The notes under the pieces are model-generated. The model searched no databases and was not told the origin of the DNA. It saw only the letters and a list, made by a program, of their open reading frames with translations. The position numbers were made by a program, and so were the translations under genes. From assembly GCA_937948985.1 (NCBI GenBank), contig CALFAK010000029.1:1-49780 (forward strand): a stretch of DNA of 49,780 nucleotides, in the 5' to 3' direction. The stretch comes from an uncultured Neomegalonema sp. Its GTDB lineage: Bacteria > Pseudomonadota > Alphaproteobacteria > Rhodobacterales > Rhodobacteraceae. Below, piece by piece: positions 8,206-16,297 of this stretch (position 1 is the stretch's first letter; each line of letters opens with the position of its first letter).

Positions 8206-9719
8206 ATCACCGCCCCGATTTGCCACGGCACAAACTCGTAATCGCCCAACCCCTGCGCCTCTGACTTCGATGCCTCACCGCTGGCAACGCGCAGGAACAG
8301 CTCATAGATTTCGCGGCCCTTCTCCTCAAGGCTAACACCTTCGGTCAGCATCGTCCCCGCATCAACATCCATATCCTCGACCATCCGCGCGGCCATCGTC
8401 GAGTTGGTCGCAACTTTGATGGTCGGCGCGGGTTTTGAACCGAACGCCGATCCGCGCCCCGTGGTAAAGCACACCAGATTGCACCCGCCCGCGATCTGTC
8501 CCGTCACGCTGGCGGGGTCATAGCCGGGGCTGTCCATAAAGGTGAAACCCTTCGCCCGCACGGGTTCGGCGTATTTATATACCCCCGTCAGCGGCGTGGT
8601 TCCGCCTTTCGCCGCCGCGCCCAGCGATTTCTCAAGGATCGTTGTCAAGCCGCCCTTTTTGTTGCCGGGGCTGGGATTGTTATCCATGCTGCCGTTGTTG
8701 CGCGCGGTGTAATCCTCCCACCAGCGGATTAACCCGATAAGCCTGTCCCCCGTCGACCGATCCGCCGCGCGGCGGGTCAGCAAGTGCTCGGCCCCGTAAA
8801 TCTCCGGCGTTTCGGCCAACACCCCCGTGCCACCTTGTGCGACCAACAGGTCACAGGCATAGCCGAGCGCCGGATTAGCGGTAATTCCGCTCCACGCATC
8901 CGACCCCCCACATTGCAGCGCCACGGTCAGGGCGGAAGCGGAGCAGGGGGTGCGCACAGCCTGATTGGCCAGCGGCAACATTGCGGCGACCTTTTCAATC
9001 CCCAATTCGACTGTCCGCCGCAAACCCGCGACCGACTGGATATTCATCGTTTGAAACATCGGCCCTTGCTTGAGGCCGTAGGCTTCCAGCAGCCAATCGA
9101 TCTGGTTCATCTCGCACCCCAGACCCACCATCAGCACGCCCGCATGGTTCGGGTGCTTGGCATAACCCCACATCACCCGTTGCAGCGCCTCGAACCCGTC
9201 ACCGTCCCCTGCCATGCCACAGCCTGTGCCGTGCACAAAAGCGGCAACACCGTCCACATTCGGATATTGGGCCAGCATCTCAGGCGTGAAATGCGCCGCA
9301 ATCATCCGCGCCGCCGTGGCCGAGCAATTCACCGACGTGACGATTGCTATATAATTGCGTGTCCCTACGCCGCCGTTCTCACGCTGATACCCCATGAAAG
9401 TGTCGCGCTGACCTTCCGGCACAGGTGTGACCGGGCGCAGGTCAGTGCCGAATTCGTACTCCGCTTCGGTGTTGCGGAACTCCACGTTATGCGTGTGAAC
9501 ATGCTCACCCGGCGCAATATCCGTCGCCGCATAACCGATCAGATTCGCGTATTTGCGCACCTCACCCCCCGCCGGAATCGCCGCCGTTGCGATCTTATGC
9601 CCTGAAGGGATCAGCGCGACGGTCGCCGCCCCTTCAATCGCCACCCCGGCCTCCAGGGCACGGGCGGCGGTGACGACATTGTCGGCGGCGTCCAAGCGTA
9701 TAAAATCCATCACACTCAC
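8202..9719 (-). CDS. UxaA-family altronate/galactarate-type dehydratase
   Basis: A 505-residue hydrolyase of the UxaA/GarD family. An N-terminal SAF domain (about residues 1-95) is followed by the large catalytic region, which begins ENGGVGTRNY and includes CSATAARM, HGTGCGM and LGCEMNQ. These enzymes remove water from sugar acids such as altronate or galactarate to give 2-keto-3-deoxy acids, using Fe(II). Fused SAF plus catalytic domain is the normal UxaA layout. It overlaps the TRAP dctM gene by 4 bases and the next gene by a GTGA. The exact sugar acid cannot be read from sequence. Confidence 0.87.
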   Translation of the reverse strand: MSVMDFIRLDAADNVVTAARALEAGVAIEGAATVALIPSGHKIATAAIPAGGEVRKYANLIGYAATDIAPGEHVHTHNVEFRNTEAEYEFGTDLRPVTPVPEGQRDTFMGYQRENGGVGTRNYIAIVTSVNCSATAARMIAAHFTPEMLAQYPNVDGVAAFVHGTGCGMAGDGDGFEALQRVMWGYAKHPNHAGVLMVGLGCEMNQIDWLLEAYGLKQGPMFQTMNIQSVAGLRRTVELGIEKVAAMLPLANQAVRTPCSASALTVALQCGGSDAWSGITANPALGYACDLLVAQGGTGVLAETPEIYGAEHLLTRRAADRSTGDRLIGLIRWWEDYTARNNGSMDNNPSPGNKKGGLTTILEKSLGAAAKGGTTPLTGVYKYAEPVRAKGFTFMDSPGYDPASVTGQIAGGCNLVCFTTGRGSAFGSKPAPTIKVATNSTMAARMVEDMDVDAGTMLTEGVSLEEKGREIYELFLRVASGEASKSEAQGLGDYEFVPWQIGAVM

Positions 9720-11344
9720 TTGAAGAACATTGTCAGCTCAGGGAAGAACAGGATCATCATCAACACGCAAATCTGGATGCCGATAAAGGGCAGGAAGCCC
9801 CGGAAGATATCCGGCAAAGTGATATGCGCGGGCGCGACCGACTTGAGATAGAACGCCGCCGGACCGAATGGCGGTGAAAGAAAACTGACCTGCATATTCA
9901 CGCAGAACAACACCCCGAACCAAATCGACAGATGGCTTGGCGTCAGCGAGCCGAGCAGCCCGATTTCCTCAATCGGCAAACGCTGCACAATCGGCAGGAA
10001 CACGGGGATAATCAGCAAGACGATCCCGACCCAGTCCATAAATGCGCCCATGAACAGCAGGATCAGCATCATCGTCAGCAGGATCAACGTCGTTGACATC
10101 TCTGCCCCGACGATCAAATCCGCCACAAAACGTGGTCCCCCCGCCAGCGTATAAGCGCCTGACAACGTCGCCGCGCCAATCGTCACCCAGATGATCGTCC
10201 CCGTCGAACGCAGGGTGCGCATCAGGCTGTTCCAAATCAAATCCCACGAGGCTTCGCCGCGCAGCAATGCGATCACGAACACCGTAACCGCGCCCATACC
10301 TGCGGCCTCTGTAATCCCCGTGATGCCGCCATAGATCGAGCCAAGCACGACCCCGATTACTAAGATCGGCGGCACAAGTCCCTTACCCATGCTCCACCCC
10401 GTCGCCGTGCGCTTCCACCCGAACGCAAACAGCATCAGCAGCAAGGTAAAGCCGACGATACCGCCGAACCACGGCACGTAATCGGCACTGCCGAACAGGA
10501 TCGGGTCCACCCCGTCGCCCTTATCGATATTCTGTCCCGACCATGTGAAGAACAGTGCGCGGAAAAACAGCATCGCACACAGGCCGCCAATGACGACGTT
10601 CAGAAACGCCAGAAACAGGCCGAGCTTTTCTTTACCGACAGGCTCACCGGGGACAGGATCGGGCAGGGGCGCATCATCGGGATGCATCCGCGTGCGGATC
10701 ACGATATAAAGGATAATAAGGCTGGCCAGCAGAAAGCCCGGCACAAACGCCGCCGTGAACAGCGCCTTGATCGATGTTTCGGTGATCAGACCGTAGATAA
10801 TCAGCACAATAGACGGCGGGATCATCGTCCCAAGTGAGCCGGATGCGCAGATCGTGCCGATGGCGAGATTTTGGTTATAGCCCAGCCGCAGCATTTCGGG
10901 CAGTGCGATCAGGCCCAAAAGAACCACCTCACCACCGATAATCCCGGACATTGCCGCCATGATAACGGCCATGATCGAGGTGACAATCGCAATCCCCCCG
11001 CGCGTCCGGTTCAGCCAGACATTCAGCGAGGAATACATATCCCGTGCAATCCCCGACCGCTCCAACAATGCGGCCATGAAGATGAAAAGCGGAATCGAAA
11101 TCAGAACGTAGTCCGTCAGCAACCCGTATATCTTTTGGGTCAGCAGATAGAGCGGCCCTGTCCCCGGTCGTCCGGATAGGACGCCCTCCCCGAACGTCCA
11201 AGGGGCGGTCAGCAGGGCGGGTTCAAACTTCATAACCATAACCAGAACGGCGAGGATGGCCGACGCCATGCCCAGTGGCATTCCGATGGCGAGCAGGACG
11301 ATCAATCCCACCATTAAGACCAATGAAATGGTTGCGATATCCAT
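9716..11344 (-). CDS. dctM: TRAP transporter large permease DctM
   Basis: A 542-residue polytopic membrane protein of the TRAP large-subunit family. The N-terminal half has LVGLIVLLAIGMPLGMA and the conserved PSIVLIIYGLITE, and the end has PPFGPAAFYLKSV. It is about 110 residues longer than a standard DctM (about 425-430). The extra sequence is in the middle (about residues 220-330), with two or more additional hydrophobic helices and a polar loop around GDGVDPILFGSADY. It forms the sodium-driven translocation channel together with DctQ, whose gene overlaps it by one base. Confidence 0.92.
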   Translation of the reverse strand: MDIATISLVLMVGLIVLLAIGMPLGMASAILAVLVMVMKFEPALLTAPWTFGEGVLSGRPGTGPLYLLTQKIYGLLTDYVLISIPLFIFMAALLERSGIARDMYSSLNVWLNRTRGGIAIVTSIMAVIMAAMSGIIGGEVVLLGLIALPEMLRLGYNQNLAIGTICASGSLGTMIPPSIVLIIYGLITETSIKALFTAAFVPGFLLASLIILYIVIRTRMHPDDAPLPDPVPGEPVGKEKLGLFLAFLNVVIGGLCAMLFFRALFFTWSGQNIDKGDGVDPILFGSADYVPWFGGIVGFTLLLMLFAFGWKRTATGWSMGKGLVPPILVIGVVLGSIYGGITGITEAAGMGAVTVFVIALLRGEASWDLIWNSLMRTLRSTGTIIWVTIGAATLSGAYTLAGGPRFVADLIVGAEMSTTLILLTMMLILLFMGAFMDWVGIVLLIIPVFLPIVQRLPIEEIGLLGSLTPSHLSIWFGVLFCVNMQVSFLSPPFGPAAFYLKSVAPAHITLPDIFRGFLPFIGIQICVLMMILFFPELTMFFK

Positions 11345-12258
11345 CAGTTTTTCCTCGCCGTATCAGATTGAATAGCGCTACGGGTGACATCCATTTCACC
11401 AACACCGTCAGCACCGACCGCCGCGCGCAGCCTCGCCAGCTCATCTTCGTCAATATCGTCGGCGGCCGTATGAATTTTCGGCTCCGCATTCCAGTCACAA
11501 ACCAGATTCACGACCGCCTGTGCCGCTACCAGAGTGACCGCGATCAGGACCATCGGCTGAATTGTGGCGGGCAGGGGCGGATCAAACGCCGTGCCGAACG
11601 TCTCCCACTTATACAGCTTGTTCACAAAAACCTGCTTGTAGCTGCCATAAACAAGAAAGAACGCGAACAGCGCGATGAAAAAGGTCGAAAGGCAATCAAA
11701 CAGGCGCTGCACCCAACGCGGCATCACATCATAAAGCAGGAAAATGCGGATGTGGCACCGCTGCTGCATCGCGTAGATCCCGGCGGTCAGAAACACAAAG
11801 CCCGCGATCCACAAGGTCAACTCGTTCGCCCACAGCGTCGGACGCTCGAACACGTAGCGCAGCAGCACCTCATACATCATCACCAATGTCATCAGCGCGA
11901 TCAGCATCATGGTCAGCCGCCCGATGAACATCGAGATTTTGTCGATCCCGCGCCCTTCAGTGAACTCCATCGGTGCAAACCGTACCGAACGGACGCCGAA
12001 ATATCCAAGGATCGGCAATGCGATCAACGCGGTCCAGTCAAAAATATCCGCATACCCGCCGAACAAACCCGCAAGGTCGGGCGTAACATCATTCACGTTA
12101 TGCAGCGCCGCGATCTGATCAAACTTCGATTGCTGTGCGTAGGGTATAAAATCGAGCATATAGGCGGGAAAATGCCAAATGGCCCATCCCGCCGCGACGA
12201 TAAACGCCAACGGAATAACCCATTCGAGAAAACCACCCGATTTGGCGGTGTCATCCAT
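11344..12258 (-). CDS. dctQ: TRAP transporter small permease DctQ (extended)
   Basis: A 304-residue TRAP small subunit. The canonical four-helix DctQ domain is at about residues 110-260, with the signature TLWANELTLWIAGFVFLTAG. It is preceded by an extension with two further helices (about 13-33 and 72-90) joined by a loop, and followed by a charged, acidic tail. Standard DctQ is about 160-200 residues. Both membrane subunits are long, so they probably co-evolved as a long-form TRAP pair. The gene starts 38 bases downstream of the enolase-family gene. Confidence 0.88.
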   Translation of the reverse strand: MDDTAKSGGFLEWVIPLAFIVAAGWAIWHFPAYMLDFIPYAQQSKFDQIAALHNVNDVTPDLAGLFGGYADIFDWTALIALPILGYFGVRSVRFAPMEFTEGRGIDKISMFIGRLTMMLIALMTLVMMYEVLLRYVFERPTLWANELTLWIAGFVFLTAGIYAMQQRCHIRIFLLYDVMPRWVQRLFDCLSTFFIALFAFFLVYGSYKQVFVNKLYKWETFGTAFDPPLPATIQPMVLIAVTLVAAQAVVNLVCDWNAEPKIHTAADDIDEDELARLRAAVGADGVGEMDVTRSAIQSDTARKN

Positions 12259-12296
12259 AATGCTTCCTCCCCCTTGCGTGCCGTTATTTTGTTTTT

Positions 12297-13463
12297 TCAG
12301 TCGGCACGATAATGGTCGATAAAGTCCAAGTCCGGTTCAACACCGATACCCGGCGCGGTCGGGATGGCAACAGTGCCACCATTCTCCGCGACTTGTTTTT
12401 GTATATTCAACGGCTCTTTGAGCAGATTGTCACGGAACTTGTTGTCCGTCGTGTCAAACTCCAGCAATGGCTCGCGCGGATGCAAGCCACCGGGTAAAGG
12501 TGGCATCGCGGCCAGCAATTGCAGGTTGGTCGCCACCGCAATCGCCGATCCCCATACATGGTTCACCACAGGCGTGAAATGCGCATGACACAGCGCCAGC
12601 ACCCGCAGATATTCCGAAATCCCACCCAGCGCGCATACTTCCGGCTGCGCAATATCCAGCCCGCGATTTTCCAGTATCGCCCGCCATCCCCAACGGTTGA
12701 ACTCCGCCTCACCGCCTGAGATATTGGTTTTCAGGCCCGCACGCAGCTCACGATAGCCGTCATGATCTTCCGGCGCGACCGGTTCCTCGAACCAATACGC
12801 GTCAAGTTCATCCAACGCGCGTCCGACATAGAAAGCATCGCCCGTCGTATAGCAATGGTTTGCATCCGCCATAAACGGGAAGTCATCGCCAACGCCCCTT
12901 CGCACGGCCTGCGCCAGCTTTACATCGTCTTTCGGACCAAGCCCGATCTTCATCTTCGTTGCAGCAAAGCCCATGCCCTTGATTGCGGCGGCCTCATCCA
13001 CAAAACGCGCGGCCAGCGACGCCGCATCCTCACGGCGCAGCATCATACCGTAGCCGTAGACGGAAACCCGCTGCCGATGCGCCCCGCCAATCAGCTTATG
13101 CAGCGGCATTCCCGCCACCTTGCCCGCAATATCCCACAGTGCAATGTCTACGCCCGACAACGACTGCAACGGCATACCTTTTTGCCCGTGATCGCGAAGC
13201 AGATTGTAAACTTTGTGCCAGATCACATCACGGTCCAACGGATCATGCCCCAGCACCATCGGCTGGATCACCTGTTCAACGATTGTTTTATTGGCGCGGG
13301 CGACATTGCCGGGGCCGAAACACTCGCCCCATCCGGTCATACCCTCATCGGTCCGCACTTCGACCAGATGGGCCGTGCGCAAGCCGTAGTATTGCTGCGA
13401 ATACCCCAATTCTTCGGGCATATCGTATTGCAGCACGTGGCTGATGATTTCGGTAATTTTCAT
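12297..13463 (-). CDS. mandelate racemase/muconate lactonizing family (enolase superfamily) enzyme 1
   Basis: A 388-residue enolase-superfamily enzyme of the mandelate-racemase subgroup. Visible residues are the KxK base pair Lys170 and Lys172 (TKMKIG), metal ligands Asp200 (with Asn202 in DANH), Glu226 (FEEP) and Glu252 (GGEAEF), and His302 in NHVWGSA, a likely His base. This set fits an acid-sugar dehydratase that removes water after abstracting the alpha proton. It sits between dctP and dctQ, an unusual place that ties it closely to the imported substrate. The specific sugar acid is not determinable by eye. Confidence 0.87.
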   Translation of the reverse strand: MKITEIISHVLQYDMPEELGYSQQYYGLRTAHLVEVRTDEGMTGWGECFGPGNVARANKTIVEQVIQPMVLGHDPLDRDVIWHKVYNLLRDHGQKGMPLQSLSGVDIALWDIAGKVAGMPLHKLIGGAHRQRVSVYGYGMMLRREDAASLAARFVDEAAAIKGMGFAATKMKIGLGPKDDVKLAQAVRRGVGDDFPFMADANHCYTTGDAFYVGRALDELDAYWFEEPVAPEDHDGYRELRAGLKTNISGGEAEFNRWGWRAILENRGLDIAQPEVCALGGISEYLRVLALCHAHFTPVVNHVWGSAIAVATNLQLLAAMPPLPGGLHPREPLLEFDTTDNKFRDNLLKEPLNIQKQVAENGGTVAIPTAPGIGVEPDLDFIDHYRAD

Positions 13464-13486
13464 AAACGAATAAAACTCAAGTCGAA

Positions 13487-13508
13487 GAAGGGGGCCGTGG
13501 CCCCCTTC
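13487..13508. terminator. GC-rich hairpin after dctP
   Basis: GAAGGGGGCC and GGCCCCCTTC are a perfect 10-base inverted repeat separated by 2 bases, in the 54-base gap just after the dctP stop on the leftward transcript. Only a weak U-rich stretch follows, so it is more likely a 3'-end stabilising or attenuating hairpin than a full terminator. It could raise dctP mRNA relative to the rest of the operon, as is common for binding-protein genes. Confidence 0.65.
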
Positions 13509-13517
13509 CCGTTGAAG

Positions 13518-14633
13518 TTATTTTGACATTGCAGCTTTGAATTCTTCCACTGAAACTGAGCCGTCGCCGTCTTTGTCCATTGCCGCGAATTCTTCGGCCA
13601 AGTCCGGTTTCGCCTTAACCAGACCCAGTTGGGTAAGGTATTCGATATGGCTGGCAACCAGCGCCTTGGCTTCCGGCGTTGTCGCAAATTCAGGCCATGT
13701 TTCCTGAGCCGCCGTGCGGAAGGTTTGCAGGTCTTCAGGTGACCATTGGGAAATCGTTATGCCTTTTTCTGTCAGGCTTGCCACGGCTTCAGCGTTCTTC
13801 TTCTCGAATGCCAGCGCGCTTTTCAGGGCGATGTCACCGATGGCGACTTCCATGATCTTACGGTGTTGCGCAGGCATTGCGTCCCACACTTCTTTGTTAC
13901 ACGCGATGTGGTCCGAAGGCATCGAGTGGAAGCCCGGATAGTTCGCATAATCAGCAATGTCATAAAGGCCGAGGCCGACATTGTTCGCGATACCCGATGC
14001 ATCCGCGCCGTCGATGATCCCGGTTTCAAGCGCCGTGAAGATCTCGGTGAAATCCATCACAATCGGCTTTGCGCCCAACTTCTCGAAAATCTTCGTTTCC
14101 ATGCCGGGAGGGGAACGGAATTTCCAGTCTTTCAGATCGCTGATGCCGGCAATCGGTTTGGTCGAAGCGAACGATTCCTGACCGTAAACGATCCAGCCGA
14201 CCAGCTGCATATCGTATTTGTTATAAAGCTCATTCGCCGCCTCACGGCCACCACCGTAATACAGCCACGAAAGCTGCTGCACGGGGGTCGCATAGCCGCC
14301 CATGATGTCGCCGACGAATTGGAATGCGGGGTTTTTACCCGTCTGATAAGCACCGCCCGTCGCATCGCAATCAAGAATACCCGTCGCGGCGGCATCGAAT
14401 GTCTCAACTGATTTCACGACCGATGACGAGTAGAACATTTCCACTTCGATTTCGCCGTTCGACATCTCTTGAATGTTTTCTACATACTCGGTCAAAAGCT
14501 CGCCGGATGCCGTTTCAGGTGCGTAGTGTGTCTGGATGCGCAGCTTCGTGGTTTCGGCGGATGCGGCGAACGCAACGCTCATCGCGCATGTTGCCATCAG
14601 CGCAACGGATGCCGCTTTCTTTAGAACTTTCAT
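13518..14633 (-). CDS. dctP: TRAP substrate-binding protein DctP with C-terminal EF-hand
   Basis: A 371-residue periplasmic binding protein. A signal peptide (about residues 1-26, ending AASA) is followed by a DctP/SBP_bac_7 domain with the family's central segment WKFRSPPGMETKIFEKLGA and FTEIFTALETGIIDGAD. The last 20 residues hold a canonical 12-residue EF-hand loop at 353-364 (DKDGDGSVSVEE), with acidic or polar residues at positions 1, 3, 5, 9 and 12, and flanking helices. The fusion adds a calcium-binding element to a TRAP receptor. A good Shine-Dalgarno (GGGAGGA) precedes the ATG. The gene is divergent from gntR and first in the leftward operon. Confidence 0.92.
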   Translation of the reverse strand: MKVLKKAASVALMATCAMSVAFAASAETTKLRIQTHYAPETASGELLTEYVENIQEMSNGEIEVEMFYSSSVVKSVETFDAAATGILDCDATGGAYQTGKNPAFQFVGDIMGGYATPVQQLSWLYYGGGREAANELYNKYDMQLVGWIVYGQESFASTKPIAGISDLKDWKFRSPPGMETKIFEKLGAKPIVMDFTEIFTALETGIIDGADASGIANNVGLGLYDIADYANYPGFHSMPSDHIACNKEVWDAMPAQHRKIMEVAIGDIALKSALAFEKKNAEAVASLTEKGITISQWSPEDLQTFRTAAQETWPEFATTPEAKALVASHIEYLTQLGLVKAKPDLAEEFAAMDKDGDGSVSVEEFKAAMSK

Positions 14634-14748
14634 GGATTCCTCCCAAAGTGTTAATTTTGTTTCGGGGCTTGACTACCCTCTTATTTGAAGATGCGGGGAA
14701 GGTTAGACGGCGAAAATTCATACGGCAACAGATTAGTGCGTATTTTTA

Positions 14749-14783
14749 GAAATTTTGAAGTATTTGCAAAATCTCAAAATTTC
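14749..14783. promoter_or_regulatory. candidate GntR operator (inverted repeat)
   Basis: GAAATTTTGA (14749-14758) and TCAAAATTTC (14774-14783) are a perfect 10-base inverted repeat separated by 15 bases. It lies in the 182-base AT-rich region between the divergent dctP and gntR genes, about 33 bases before the gntR ATG. The position suits a regulator that controls itself and the divergent operon. Confidence 0.5.
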
Positions 14784-14815
14784 AGGAATGCTTGAGTCGA
14801 ATAACAGGCTTAGCA

Positions 14816-15517
14816 ATGTCCACAGAAACCACCATTTATCTCAACCTGAGGCAACGGTTAACATCGGGCGGCTTTCCGCACGGTGAGAAACTGCGCCCTG
14901 AGATTCTGCGTAAAGAATTCAATTGCTCAGCCAATACCATCCGTGAAGCATTGTTGCGCCTATCCACTGTAGGGTTGGTCGAATTTCAGGAGCAGCGCGG
15001 TTTTCGCGTGCCTGAACTCTCTGATAGTTTGCAGCACGAACTGACCCATATGCGTATTCTGCTCGAATGCGAAGGGGCGTGTCTGTCGATCCGCCAGGGC
15101 GGTGTTGCGTGGGAAGCGCGGCTGTCGGCGGCGCATCACAAACTCTCGCATATCGAATCCCGTGTCCGGCTCAGCGGGGGCGAGGTTGGTCCGCTCATAA
15201 CGCTGTGGAGTACAGCGGAGCAGGAGTTCCATGAAACGTTGATCGATGGCTGTGGCTTGGATGTGCTCAGGCAAACCCATTTGGTCGTTTATCACCGTTT
15301 TCGCCAGCAACTCATCACTTCGGATCGTGAGTTCATCTACATCCCCGAAAACATCGAACAGCATAAGATGATCCTTGATGCCGCCCTAGACAGGGATGAG
15401 GATGCGGTTCGGGAGCGGATTCAGGACCACCTGTCCCGCAATCTTATGCACCCCTTACCGATTGCTACGGCATCGAAAAAACCGCTTGCAAAATCCATTG
15501 CCAATCTGGCCACTTGA
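14816..15517 (+). CDS. GntR-family (FadR/FCD-type) transcriptional regulator
   Basis: A 233-residue regulator. The N-terminal winged helix-turn-helix (about residues 5-70) includes IYLNLRQRLTSGGFPHGEKLRPEILRKEF split over its first helices and NTIREALLRLSTVGLV as recognition region. The C-terminal FCD ligand domain has the metal-site-like TAEQEFHETLIDGCG and EHKMILDAAL motifs. The ATG at 14816 is preferred over a TTG at 14792, because domain homology begins right after it. It is divergent from dctP and starts the rightward operon, so it very likely controls both arms in response to a sugar-acid intermediate. Confidence 0.88.
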   Translation: MSTETTIYLNLRQRLTSGGFPHGEKLRPEILRKEFNCSANTIREALLRLSTVGLVEFQEQRGFRVPELSDSLQHELTHMRILLECEGACLSIRQGGVAWEARLSAAHHKLSHIESRVRLSGGEVGPLITLWSTAEQEFHETLIDGCGLDVLRQTHLVVYHRFRQQLITSDREFIYIPENIEQHKMILDAALDRDEDAVRERIQDHLSRNLMHPLPIATASKKPLAKSIANLAT

Positions 15518-15553
15518 TGCGGAAATCCGCATTCATCAGGAGAACCGACCACT

Positions 15554-16297
15554 ATGGCTGATCGTTTGAAAGGAAAGCGTGTCCTTGTTACCGCCGCAGG
15601 GCAGGGCATAGGCCGCGCCAGCGCACTTGCGATGGCCGATGAGGGCGCGCATGTTTTTGCGACAGATGTGAACGGGGATGCGCTGTCCGCAATCAACGAA
15701 CTGGGACGCGAGAATGTTGAAACCTTTGCGCTCAACGCCCGTGATGCGGGCAGTATCGCGTCGGGTGTGGAGCGTGCGCAGCCTGATGTGCTGTTCAACT
15801 GCGCGGGTTTTGTACATGCGGGAACGATCCTTGAGGCCAGTGAGGACGATTGGGATATGGCGTTCGACTTGAATGTCCGGTCCATGTTCCGCACGATCCG
15901 CGCCACGCTGCCGGGCATGTTGGAGCGGGGCGGCGGTTCGATTATCAACATGTCCTCGGCCTGCTCATCGATTATCGGCGCACCGAACCGCTCGATCTAT
16001 GGCACAACCAAAGCCGCTGTCCTGGGCCTGACCAAAAGCGTCGCGATCGATTACATCACGCAAGGCATCCGCTGTAACGCCATTTGTCCCGGTACCGTTG
16101 AAAGCCCCAGCCTGCATGAGCGTCTGCGCGCCACGGGTGACTACGAGGCGGCTATGAAAGCCTTTGTCGCCCGCCAGCCGATGGGCCGTATCGCCAGCGC
16201 TGAAGAAATCGCCGCCCTCGTCGTTTATCTGGCCAGCGATGAGAGCGCCTTCACGACGGGGCAGGGTCATATCATTGACGGGGGGTGGTCAGGCTAA
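15554..16297 (+). CDS. SDR oxidoreductase, fucose-dehydrogenase/BDH2-like
   Basis: A 247-residue classical short-chain dehydrogenase. The cofactor loop TAAGQGIG is at residues 13-20, Asp38 suggests NAD preference, NCAGF is near 82-86, and the catalytic Ser134/135, Tyr149 and Lys153 are present. It ends in the typical DGGWS. The pattern closely resembles human BDH2/DHRS6 and bacterial 2-keto-3-deoxy-L-fuconate dehydrogenases, which oxidise a hydroxyl of a deoxy keto-acid. That suits the dehydratase gene that follows, overlapped as TAATG. It starts 36 bases after gntR and is probably co-transcribed with it. Confidence 0.85.
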   Translation: MADRLKGKRVLVTAAGQGIGRASALAMADEGAHVFATDVNGDALSAINELGRENVETFALNARDAGSIASGVERAQPDVLFNCAGFVHAGTILEASEDDWDMAFDLNVRSMFRTIRATLPGMLERGGGSIINMSSACSSIIGAPNRSIYGTTKAAVLGLTKSVAIDYITQGIRCNAICPGTVESPSLHERLRATGDYEAAMKAFVARQPMGRIASAEEIAALVVYLASDESAFTTGQGHIIDGGWSG

